DNA of 15,703 bases from Alphaproteobacteria bacterium UBA7691 (GTDB lineage Bacteria; Pseudomonadota; Alphaproteobacteria; Ferrovibrionales; Ferrovibrionaceae). Under the pieces are notes generated by a model. The model was not told where the DNA came from, ran no database searches, and saw only the letters and a program-made list of their open reading frames with translations. The DNA is taken from contig DLGP01000119.1 of the NCBI GenBank assembly GCA_002482765.1, forward strand, positions 1 to 15,703. The letters are read 5' to 3'. Made by a program: the position numbers and the translations under genes. Shown piece by piece: positions 7,427 to 14,378 of the stretch; the stretch's first letter is position 1, and each line of letters begins with the position of its first letter.

Positions 7427-10078
7427 GTGGAAAAAAACCTCTACAAATTCATTATCAGGCATAGCCTGCGGCAGCAGGTGATTATCACGCTGCTCTCGAT
7501 TGCCTCATTCATCCCGTATTATTATTACCTGTCGATGCCCAAGACGATCATCAACGAGGGCATTGCCGGCAAAGGCGTGCAGTATCCGCTTGATCTGTTC
7601 GGCCTCGGCTGGGTGCAGCTCGATGCAGTGCAATATCTGCTGGTGCTGTGCTTCGGCTTCCTGGTGCTGGTGGTGATCCAGCAGGGCTTCAAATACGTTA
7701 TCAACGTGTTTCAGGGCATTGCCGGCGAGCGCATGCTGCGCCGCCTGCGCTATGATTTATACGCGCAGGTGCTGCGTTTTCCGCTGCCCACCTTCCGCAA
7801 GACCAGCCAGGGCGAAATCATCCCGATGATCATCGCCGAGGTGGAGCCGGTGGGCGGCTTCATCGGCGAAAGTTTTGCGCTGCCGATTTTCCAGGGCGGC
7901 ATGCTGCTGGTGATTTTCGGCTTCCTGATGATCCAGAATCCGGTGATGGCGCTGGCCGCCGTGGCGCTGTATCCGATCCAGTTCTATATCGTGCCGAAAT
8001 TGCAGCGCCATGTGCGCGCGCTGGGCAAGGAGCGGATCAAGAACCAGCGCAAACTGTCGGATCGCATCGGCGAGACCGTGACCGGTGTGCTGGAAGTGCA
8101 TACGCATGACAATTCCAACCGCATGCTGGCCGATTTCGCCAAGCGGCTGGGGGTGAGCTACTGGATTCGGGTGGAGATTTTTCAGCGTAAATTTGTCATT
8201 AAATTCGTCAATAATTTCATCCAGCAGCTCGGTCCGTTCTTTTTCTATGCCATCGGCGGCTATTTTGTCATCAAGGGCCAGATGGATGTAGGCACCGTGA
8301 TTGCCGCGGTGAACGCGCATAAGGAAATGGCGGCGCCGTGGAAGGAATTGCTCAACCATTACCAGACCCGCGAGGATGTGAAGCAGAAATACGAACAGGT
8401 GGTGACACAGTTTGATCCGCCCGGCATGCGGCCGATTGACGATCTGCTGAGCGAGCCGGCCGAGCCGGTGGCCCTGGCCGGGCCAATCGCACTCAATACC
8501 GTGTCGATGCAGGACGATCAGGGCGTTGCTGTGCTGGATGGCATCACGCTGACCCTGCCCTGGCCGGCCCGCGTGGCGGTGCTGGGCGGCGCCGGGCGCG
8601 AAGACTTGCTGCAAGTGCTGGCGCGTTTGCAGGAGCCGAGCCGCGGCAAGATCACGATCAACGGCCATGCTCTGGCCGATCTGCCGGAAACCGTCACCGG
8701 TCGGCAACTGGCCTATGTTGGCGCCGCATCGCATATCTTCAATGCCACTTTGGGCGATAACCTGCTGCTCGGCCTGCGCCAGCGGCCGGTGCGGCCGAAG
8801 CAGCGCGACGAGCGCCACAAAAGACAATATGAGCGCGAGGTGGTGGAATTGCGCGCCTCGGGCAATATCCTGCACGATATTGATGCCGACTGGACCAATT
8901 TCAGCCGTGCCGGTGCTGCCAGTCCGGAGGAATTGACCAAGCAGGCCATTGCCGCCTTGCATGTCGCCGCCTTCGATGAGGATGTATATCAATATGGCAT
9001 GCGCGGCACGATTGATCCCAAGCGCCAGGCCGCGCTGGCCGAGCAGGTGCTGGAAGCGCGCCGCGCTTTCCGCTCGCGCCTGGCTGATGGCGATATCGCC
9101 GATCTGGTCGAAGGCTGGGACCCGGAACGCTATAACAGCAATGCCACGGTGGCGGAAAACCTGATCTTCGGCACCGCCCGCGATGGTGCCTATAATGTCG
9201 ACACCATGGCGCGCGACCCGCATATGATGCAGGTGCTGGATGCCGTTGGCCTGCGCGAGCGCTTTTTGCAGATCGGCCACGAAGTGGCATCCACCATGGT
9301 GGAATTGTTCGCCGACCTGCCGCCGGATCATGAATTCTTCCAGCAATTCAGCTTCATCTCGTCGGATGACCTGCCGGAATACAAGGAACTGATCGCCCGC
9401 GTGCGGCCCGACATGCTGAACCAGGTGGCCGAGGCCGACCGGGCGCGGCTGATGGCGCTGCCGTTCAAGCTGATCCTGGCGCGGCATCGCCTGGGGCATT
9501 TCGACGAAGCCGAGCGCGCCGCCATTCTGCGCGCCCGCAAGATTTTTGCCGATACCCTGCCGGCCGAACGCCGCGCTGCCATCGCCTTCTTTGATCCCGA
9601 GCAATTCACCGCCTCGGCCAGCATCGTCGACAACATCCTGTTTGGCCGCGTTGCCTATGGCCAGGCCCAGGCGCAGGAGAAGATCGGCCGTGTGATGGCC
9701 GATGTGATCGCACAATGTGGCCTGCGCGAGCCGATCATCGAAGTGGGTTTCCTGTTTGAGGTTGGCATTGCCGGCGCCCGGCTCGGCGCCGCGCAGCGCC
9801 AGAAACTGGCGATAGCCCGCGCCTTGCTCAAGAATCCGGATTGGATCATGCTCTCTGAAAGCACCGCTTCGCTCGATCCACGCAGCCATGCGGCGGTGCT
9901 GCGCGCCATGCTGGAGCGGCGCGCCGGGGCCGGTCTGGTCTGGTCCTTGCAACGCGCCGCCGATGCCGAAGGCTTTGATCTGGTGCTGGTGCTGGAAGAG
10001 GGCCGGCTGGTGGCGCAGGGCCGTTTTGCCGAACTGGCCGAACATAATGCGGGCTTCAAGCAGATGCTGGCCGGTTGA
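7427..10078 (+). CDS. Large ABC exporter-like protein with degenerate nucleotide-binding domain
   Basis: This 883-residue half-transporter-like protein is about 300 residues longer than a typical exporter subunit. Residues 1-330 are a type-1 exporter membrane domain, with helices near 18-36, 67-86, 152-187 (two) and 262-295, and coupling-type segments GERMLRRLRYDLYAQVLRF and SQGEIIPMI. The ATPase domain begins near 350 but its motifs are broken. The Walker A region reads LGGAGREDLL (386-395), two residues short and without GK[S/T]. The Q-loop glutamine is A433. The signature is LGAAQRQ (786-792). Walker B is MLSE (808-811), keeping E811 but losing the Asp. The D-loop ASLD (814-817) is intact. 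The H-loop position is Q842. About 340 residues separate Q-loop and signature, where 50-60 are usual. The frame is continuous with good coding character, so it is not a pseudogene. It may move a glycan or lipid, or act as a regulatory or scaffold protein. A cNMP-binding gene follows after 31 bases. Confidence 0.88.
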   Translation: MEKNLYKFIIRHSLRQQVIITLLSIASFIPYYYYLSMPKTIINEGIAGKGVQYPLDLFGLGWVQLDAVQYLLVLCFGFLVLVVIQQGFKYVINVFQGIAGERMLRRLRYDLYAQVLRFPLPTFRKTSQGEIIPMIIAEVEPVGGFIGESFALPIFQGGMLLVIFGFLMIQNPVMALAAVALYPIQFYIVPKLQRHVRALGKERIKNQRKLSDRIGETVTGVLEVHTHDNSNRMLADFAKRLGVSYWIRVEIFQRKFVIKFVNNFIQQLGPFFFYAIGGYFVIKGQMDVGTVIAAVNAHKEMAAPWKELLNHYQTREDVKQKYEQVVTQFDPPGMRPIDDLLSEPAEPVALAGPIALNTVSMQDDQGVAVLDGITLTLPWPARVAVLGGAGREDLLQVLARLQEPSRGKITINGHALADLPETVTGRQLAYVGAASHIFNATLGDNLLLGLRQRPVRPKQRDERHKRQYEREVVELRASGNILHDIDADWTNFSRAGAASPEELTKQAIAALHVAAFDEDVYQYGMRGTIDPKRQAALAEQVLEARRAFRSRLADGDIADLVEGWDPERYNSNATVAENLIFGTARDGAYNVDTMARDPHMMQVLDAVGLRERFLQIGHEVASTMVELFADLPPDHEFFQQFSFISSDDLPEYKELIARVRPDMLNQVAEADRARLMALPFKLILARHRLGHFDEAERAAILRARKIFADTLPAERRAAIAFFDPEQFTASASIVDNILFGRVAYGQAQAQEKIGRVMADVIAQCGLREPIIEVGFLFEVGIAGARLGAAQRQKLAIARALLKNPDWIMLSESTASLDPRSHAAVLRAMLERRAGAGLVWSLQRAADAEGFDLVLVLEEGRLVAQGRFAELAEHNAGFKQMLAG
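8714..9748 (+). repeat. Three divergent copies of the ABC helical subdomain within the exporter gene
   Basis: At the protein level, three segments share the plan aromatic/DPE lead, A-[TS]-[LVI]-x-[DE]-N-[LI]-[LI]-[LF]-G, then a helix ending near GLRE or its equivalent, and a Gly. Copy 1 spans residues about 430-524 (ATLGDNLLLG at 440-449; ALHVAAFDEDVYQYG at 510-524) with an extra charged stretch of about 40 residues. Copy 2 spans 565-620 (ATVAENLIFG 573-582; VGLRERFLQIG 607-617). Copy 3 spans 723-774 (ASIVDNILFG 731-740; CGLREPIIEVG 764-774) and runs on into the signature. Copies 2 and 3 also share DPE at their start. The repeats are not visible as DNA identity. Confidence 0.65.
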
Positions 10079-10109
10079 GCCGCAGCTTGAAACGAGGGGG
10101 CTGAGTGTC

Positions 10110-10556
10110 ATGAGTCTGAACGAGGAAGTTGAAGCGCTGCGGCGTATTCCGCTCTTTGCCAAGATCGAGCCGGCGAAGCTGAAGCTGCTGGCCTTCACCA
10201 GCCAGCGCATCATCTACAAGCCGGGCGATGTGCTGTTTCACCAGGGCGACCCGGGCGATGCCGCCTATGTGATTTTTGGCGGCGAGGCCGATGTCACCGT
10301 CAACACGCCGGGCGGGCCGCTCAGTGTGGCGCGATTGAAGCAGCATGATTTTGTTGGCGAGATCGCCATCCTGTGCGATGTGCCGCGCACCGCCACCGTC
10401 ACCGCCGTAAGCGAATTGATCACCCTGCGCATCGCCAAGGATTTGTTTTTCCGCCTGATCAATGATTTCCCGCAGATTGCCATCGAGATCATGCGCGTGC
10501 TGGCGCAGCGCCTGGAGCGCACCACCGCCGACCTGCGCGCCGCGCGGGCGAAATAG
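10110..10556 (+). CDS. Stand-alone cyclic-nucleotide-binding domain protein
   Basis: This 148-residue protein consists almost entirely of one CRP-type cNMP-binding domain. The sequence runs RRIPLFAKIEPAKLKLLAF (11-29), then the beta-roll KPGDVLFHQGDPGDAAYVI (37-55), then the phosphate-binding cassette VGEIAILCDVPRTATVTA (82-99). The cassette keeps the key Glu (E84) and Arg (R93), so cAMP or cGMP binding is plausible. A C-terminal helix (113-148) follows. There is no helix-turn-helix, so it is unlikely to bind DNA directly. The start ATG at 10110 is preceded by GAGGGGG (10094-10100). It lies 31 bases after the ABC gene and 9 before the methyltransferase gene, suggesting it senses a nucleotide and modulates the exporter by protein contact. 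Confidence 0.92.
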   Translation: MSLNEEVEALRRIPLFAKIEPAKLKLLAFTSQRIIYKPGDVLFHQGDPGDAAYVIFGGEADVTVNTPGGPLSVARLKQHDFVGEIAILCDVPRTATVTAVSELITLRIAKDLFFRLINDFPQIAIEIMRVLAQRLERTTADLRAARAK

Positions 10557-10565
10557 GCTGGCAGC

Positions 10566-11054
10566 ATGAGCCGCCTTGACAGTTTTATCCGCCGCGTGAC
10601 GGCGCAGCGCGCTGTGCTTGATTGGGCCGCCAGCGCCATCGCCGCCATACCCGGCCCGGTGCTGGAAGTGGGCCTGGGCAATGGCCGCACTTTTGATCAT
10701 TTGCGCGAAAAGCTGCCCGGCCGCGAGATTTATGCCTTTGATCGGGCCGATAACGCGCATCCGTTATCCAAGCCGACGGCGCCCTTCCTGGTGCTGGGCG
10801 AATTCGCCGCCTCCCTGCCGGCCTTTGCTGCCAGCCAGGGTGCGGTGGCGGCGCTGATCCATTGCGATACCGGCTCGGGCGATGCGGCGGCCAATGCACG
10901 CCAGGCCGCCTGGCTGTCAGACCTGCTGCCCAGCCTGGGCCGGCCCGGCGGCATTGTGCTGTCAGACCAGCGTCTGGCGCATGCCCGGTTGCAGCCCTTG
11001 CAGGCGCCTGTTGATATTCCGCCGGATCGCTACTTCCTCTATGCGATAACTTGA
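10566..11054 (+). CDS. Short class I SAM-dependent methyltransferase
   Basis: This 162-residue Rossmann-fold methyltransferase carries motif I VLEVGLGNGRTFDHL (residues 32-46) and an acidic residue ending strand 2 (IYAFDRAD), the SAM-binding elements. ALIHCDTGSGDAAANARQ corresponds to the strand-4 region and GGIVLSDQ to strand 5. It ends soon after, with no obvious added substrate-binding domain; the shape recalls the small Methyltransf_17 group, though that match is from memory. It begins 9 bases after the cNMP-binding gene with only a weak ribosome binding site (AGG), which suggests translation coupled to its neighbour. Context suggests methylation of the glycan, its lipid carrier or a partner protein; none can be chosen from sequence. 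Confidence 0.83.
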   Translation: MSRLDSFIRRVTAQRAVLDWAASAIAAIPGPVLEVGLGNGRTFDHLREKLPGREIYAFDRADNAHPLSKPTAPFLVLGEFAASLPAFAASQGAVAALIHCDTGSGDAAANARQAAWLSDLLPSLGRPGGIVLSDQRLAHARLQPLQAPVDIPPDRYFLYAIT

Positions 11055-11111
11055 AATGATTCTCGGCTTATAGTGGAGTGTTGTTCTGACATTCCAGGGG
11101 GAGCCGGCATC

Positions 11112-13247
11112 ATGACAAAGCAGAAAATTGTTATTCTGGGCGGCGGCGTGGCCGCGCTCACCAGCGCGTTTTATCTCGCCAGCCGGCCCGGCGCAGCCGA
11201 GCGTTACGACATCACCGTGTATCAGCATGGCTGGCGCCTGGGCGGCAAATGCGCCACCGGCCGCAACATGGATTACGCCTACCGCATCGAGGAGCATGGC
11301 ATCCATGGTTTCCTCGGTTCGTATTACAACACGCTGGGCATGATGACGGCTTGCTATGACCAGCTTGGCCGCCAGCCCGGCATTGATCCGATGGCCACTT
11401 TTGAAGAGGCGTTTTATCCGGTCAACAGCGTGATGTGCTGGGAGTTCCGCGATTATCGCTGGGTCAACTGGCCGATCACGGTGCCGGGCAACGATCTCAA
11501 GCCCTGGGAAGCCGAGGCTTTGCCCAGCCTGCGCTACTGGATCAAGGCCGTGGTGGATTTCCTCGCCAAGCTGTTTTCGCACCATGCCGACAAGGACGGC
11601 CTGGGCATCATCCAGGGCGAGATTGCCGGGCGGCTGTTCAAGCGCATGGCCGATCTGGTGGAGCGCGATGCCGGCGGCCTGCTGGCGGCGATTGAGGAAT
11701 TCTGGAAATGGTTCAAACACGCGGTTGAAACACTGATCGTCAACAACGATACATTGCGGCATCTTTACATCACGCTCGATTATTTCCTTACCATGATCCG
11801 CGGTGTCATCAAGGATGACGTACTGACCAAGGGTTTCGACCAACTCGACAATGAGGATTTCGCCGCCTGGTTTGCGCGCCATGGCGCTTCGCCGCTCACC
11901 ATCTCCTCGCCACTGAGCCTGAACACGCCGAACCTGTCCTATCAATACCCGATGGGCGACACATCGCGGCCGGCGACGATGGCGGCGGGCGCCTATCTGC
12001 ACTGGACCTTGCGCGAATTCGCCTATCTCGGCTCGTTCGGCTGGCTGTTCCGTGCCGGTACCGGCGATACCGTGGTGGCGCCGCTATATCAGTTGCTGCG
12101 CGACAAATACGGCGTGAAGTTCGAGCTGTTCCACAAGGTGCGCGAATTGACGCTTGGCGCCGATGGCAAATCGGTCGGCGAAGTGGTGATCGATGTGCAG
12201 GCGACGCCGAAGGATGCCGCCAAGGGCTACGATCCGCTGCTCTATCTCAAGCTGCCGGATTTCGCCGAACTGCCCGGCACTTTGCCCTGCTGGCCGGATC
12301 GGCCGCTTTATGACCAGTTGGAGCAGGGGGAGGCTTTGCGCCAGAATATGGATACCACCGGGGTGGATATTGAAAGCTACTGGTCGAGCTGGTTGCCGGT
12401 GGCTGAGAAGCGGCTCAAGGCCGGCACGGATTATGATATTGTGATTTCGGCGCTCTCGATTGGTGCCATTCCGTATCTGATGCCGCAATTGCTGGCGGCC
12501 GATCCGCGCTGGCCGGCCATGGTGGATGCGATCAAGACGGTGCAGACCCAGACGCTGCAAATCTGGCTCAAGCCGACCATGCAGCAGATGGGCTATCCGA
12601 TCACCTACAAGAATAGCGACATCCTGATCGGCGCCACCTTTGTCAATCCCACCGATGGCGTGGCCGATTTCACCGATCTGATCGGCAAGGAATTGTGGCC
12701 GGTGGATAATCTGCCGCAGACCTTGCTGTATTTCTCCGGCTGCACGCCGCAATATCAGCCGCAGCCGCCATTCAGCGATCATACCTATCCGCTGCGCGAG
12801 AAGGCGCGGGTGCAATATCAGTCGCAGCAGTTTTTGCAGGCCGCCACCGGCGTGCTGCTGCCCAAGGCCACGGTGAACAGCAACAACCCGCCGGGCGATC
12901 CGATCAGCCTGGATTTTTCATTGCTCACCTGCATCAAGGATGATGCCGGCAGCATCGGCATCTCGCGTTTTGCACAGCAATTCTGGAAAGCCAATATCGA
13001 TCCCACCGAGCGGTATGTCACCTCGCCGCCGGGCAGCACGCAATATCGCCTCAAGGCCTGGGATAGCGGTTTCAGCAATCTGGTGATTGCTGGTGACTGG
13101 ATTTACACCGGCCTCAATGTCGGCTCTTTCGAAGGCGCCTGTATGGGCGGCAAGCTGGCGGTGCATGCCATCGATCCGGAAGCCATGCCGCTGGTCAAGG
13201 TATATGGCTATCCGCTGGCACAGGGGCCGAAGGCGGCCAATATGTAA
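11112..13247 (+). CDS. Large FAD-dependent oxidoreductase of the amine-oxidase/phytoene-desaturase superfamily
   Basis: This 711-residue flavoprotein opens with a dinucleotide-binding IVILGGGVAALTSAFYL (6-22), followed by VYQHGWRLGGKCATG (36-50), equivalent to the second FAD-contact motif (GGR/GGK type). EHGIHGFLG (61-69) matches the substrate-side loop of desaturases. The C-terminal FAD motif is GDWIYTGLNVGSFEGA (661-676). It is roughly 200 residues longer than standard carotenoid desaturases; much of the extra lies in a helical stretch at about 130-260. Start ATG 11112 follows AGGGGGAG with about 8 bases spacing; an ATG at 11073 lacks such a site and would precede the conserved first strand by 13 extra residues. 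The 57-base gap upstream leaves operon membership open. The substrate is unknown, possibly an isoprenoid or lipid. Confidence 0.87.
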   Translation: MTKQKIVILGGGVAALTSAFYLASRPGAAERYDITVYQHGWRLGGKCATGRNMDYAYRIEEHGIHGFLGSYYNTLGMMTACYDQLGRQPGIDPMATFEEAFYPVNSVMCWEFRDYRWVNWPITVPGNDLKPWEAEALPSLRYWIKAVVDFLAKLFSHHADKDGLGIIQGEIAGRLFKRMADLVERDAGGLLAAIEEFWKWFKHAVETLIVNNDTLRHLYITLDYFLTMIRGVIKDDVLTKGFDQLDNEDFAAWFARHGASPLTISSPLSLNTPNLSYQYPMGDTSRPATMAAGAYLHWTLREFAYLGSFGWLFRAGTGDTVVAPLYQLLRDKYGVKFELFHKVRELTLGADGKSVGEVVIDVQATPKDAAKGYDPLLYLKLPDFAELPGTLPCWPDRPLYDQLEQGEALRQNMDTTGVDIESYWSSWLPVAEKRLKAGTDYDIVISALSIGAIPYLMPQLLAADPRWPAMVDAIKTVQTQTLQIWLKPTMQQMGYPITYKNSDILIGATFVNPTDGVADFTDLIGKELWPVDNLPQTLLYFSGCTPQYQPQPPFSDHTYPLREKARVQYQSQQFLQAATGVLLPKATVNSNNPPGDPISLDFSLLTCIKDDAGSIGISRFAQQFWKANIDPTERYVTSPPGSTQYRLKAWDSGFSNLVIAGDWIYTGLNVGSFEGACMGGKLAVHAIDPEAMPLVKVYGYPLAQGPKAANM

Positions 13248-13276
13248 CGCCTGCCTACAAACAATCTCATGCTTGC

Positions 13277-13305
13277 CCAAGGCTGGCCTGATACGCCGGC
13301 CTTGG
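13277..13305 (+). terminator. Hairpin downstream of the oxidoreductase gene, possible terminator
   Basis: CCAAGGCTGGC and GCCGGCCTTGG form an 11-base stem with one G-U wobble around a 7-base loop, 29 bases after the stop codon. The following bases (TTAGCATCG) are not a proper U-run, so it may be a weak or Rho-assisted terminator or an mRNA-stabilising structure. It lies in the 96-base gap before the P1 hydrolase gene. Confidence 0.45.
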
Positions 13306-13330
13306 TTAGCATCGCCTCCTTCGCAGATGC

Positions 13331-13336
13331 GGGAGG
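13331..13336 (+). promoter_or_regulatory. Ribosome binding site that sets the P1 hydrolase start
   Basis: GGGAGG stands 7 bases before ATG at 13344. This near-ideal site overrides the longer in-frame start at 13269, whose extra 25 residues would have to be encoded through the hairpin at 13277-13305. Confidence 0.75.
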
Positions 13337-13343
13337 ATACAAT

Positions 13344-14363
13344 ATGGGCGGCGCCCCCGGGCGGCTCAATCTGCTCAGTGATGTGCCGGGTATCCGTGTG
13401 GGCCAGGCGCATGATGCGGCGGTGCGCAGCGGTGTCACCGTGATCCTGCCGGATATTCGCGTGGCAGCCAGCGTGGATGTGCGCGGCGGCGGACCGGGCA
13501 CACGCGAGACCGATCTGTTGCAGCCGCAGGCCATGGTGCAGCAGATCGATGCTATTGCGCTGGCTGGCGGCTCGGTATTCGGCCTGGATGCGGCGTCCGG
13601 GGTCACCCATTGGCTGGCGCGGCAGGGCCGCGGCTTTCCGGTGCATGGTATGGTGGCGCCGATTGTGCCGGCGGCGATCCTGTTTGATCTCGGCAATGGC
13701 GGCAACAAGGATTGGCCGGACGAGCCGCCCTATCGCCGGCTCGGCTTTGCTGCCTGCGCTGCGGCGGCAGAGGATTTTGCGCTTGGCAATGCCGGCGCCG
13801 GCTATGGCGCGGCGGCCGGCCGGCTCAAGGGCGGCATCGGCTCGGCTTCATGGCAGGCGGCGGATGGCCTGATCGTTGCCGCGCTGGTGGCCGCCAATCC
13901 GGTCGGCAGTGTGCTGGGGCCGGGCAACAAAGCCTTCTGGGCCGCGCCCTGGGAATGCGGCGCTGAATTTGGTGGCCTGGGCAGCGTCGCCGGCGGGGCC
14001 GGTGCCGATCATGAATTGCCGCCCGAAAGCCGCATCGGCGGCCATACCTGCATCGGCGTGGTGGCCACCAATGCGCGGCTTGATAAGACCGCCTTGCGCC
14101 ACATCGCCACCATGGCGCAGGATGGCCTGGCCCGCGCCATCCGCCCGGTGCATACGCCGTTTGACGGCGATACATTATTTGCGCTGGCGCTGCCCTCCTG
14201 GGACGGGCAGCCGGGCGATGAAGCTGGCGCCGCCCGCCTGGTGGCACGGATCGGCAGCATTGCCGCTGATTGTGTCGCCCGTGCTGTGGCGCGCGGGGTT
14301 TGGGAAGCCGAGCCGCTGGGTGCTTTGCCGGCGGCGAAACAGATTTTGCATCCGGTTGGTTGA
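13344..14363 (+). CDS. P1 family (DmpA/NylC-like) self-processing aminopeptidase or amide hydrolase
   Basis: This 339-residue member of the N-terminal-nucleophile P1/S58 family hydrolyses peptide or amide bonds after cutting itself into two chains. It begins with the usual LNLLSDVPGIRVGQAHD and contains the conserved Gly-rich core GGSVFGLDAASG and LKGGIGSAS (161-169). The self-cleavage point, aligned with DmpA and NylC by the following strand, falls between H234 and T235 in GGHTCIGVVATNA. This makes Thr235 the likely nucleophile and gives chains of about 234 and 105 residues. No signal peptide is seen, so it is probably cytoplasmic. The gene lies 15 bases before a peptide-type substrate-binding protein gene, which suggests it processes imported peptides or amides. 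The family call is firm; the substrate is inferred. Confidence 0.92.
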   Translation: MGGAPGRLNLLSDVPGIRVGQAHDAAVRSGVTVILPDIRVAASVDVRGGGPGTRETDLLQPQAMVQQIDAIALAGGSVFGLDAASGVTHWLARQGRGFPVHGMVAPIVPAAILFDLGNGGNKDWPDEPPYRRLGFAACAAAAEDFALGNAGAGYGAAAGRLKGGIGSASWQAADGLIVAALVAANPVGSVLGPGNKAFWAAPWECGAEFGGLGSVAGGAGADHELPPESRIGGHTCIGVVATNARLDKTALRHIATMAQDGLARAIRPVHTPFDGDTLFALALPSWDGQPGDEAGAARLVARIGSIAADCVARAVARGVWEAEPLGALPAAKQILHPVG

Positions 14364-14378
14364 TCAAGGAGACGTTTC

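Noticed and set aside
8582..8620. Frameshift or sequencing error as the cause of the broken Walker A motif
   Set aside because: The frame is continuous, flanking residues align well with exporter domains on both sides, and the other ATPase motifs are altered too, so a single local error cannot explain it.
7757..10213. 818-codon open frame on the minus strand opposite the ABC exporter gene
   Set aside because: It has low-complexity, His/Gln/Arg-rich translation with no family motifs and is fully antisense to a well-supported gene. Such frames arise from GC-biased codon use.
11051..11074. TTGAAA and TATAGT as a promoter for the oxidoreductase gene
   Set aside because: The boxes are only 12 bases apart, too close for a sigma-70 promoter, and TTGAAA overlaps the methyltransferase stop codon.
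13269..13343. Longer start for the P1 hydrolase
   Set aside because: The added 25 residues would be coded across a stable hairpin and precede the normal family N-terminus. GGGAGG at 13331-13336 points to ATG 13344.
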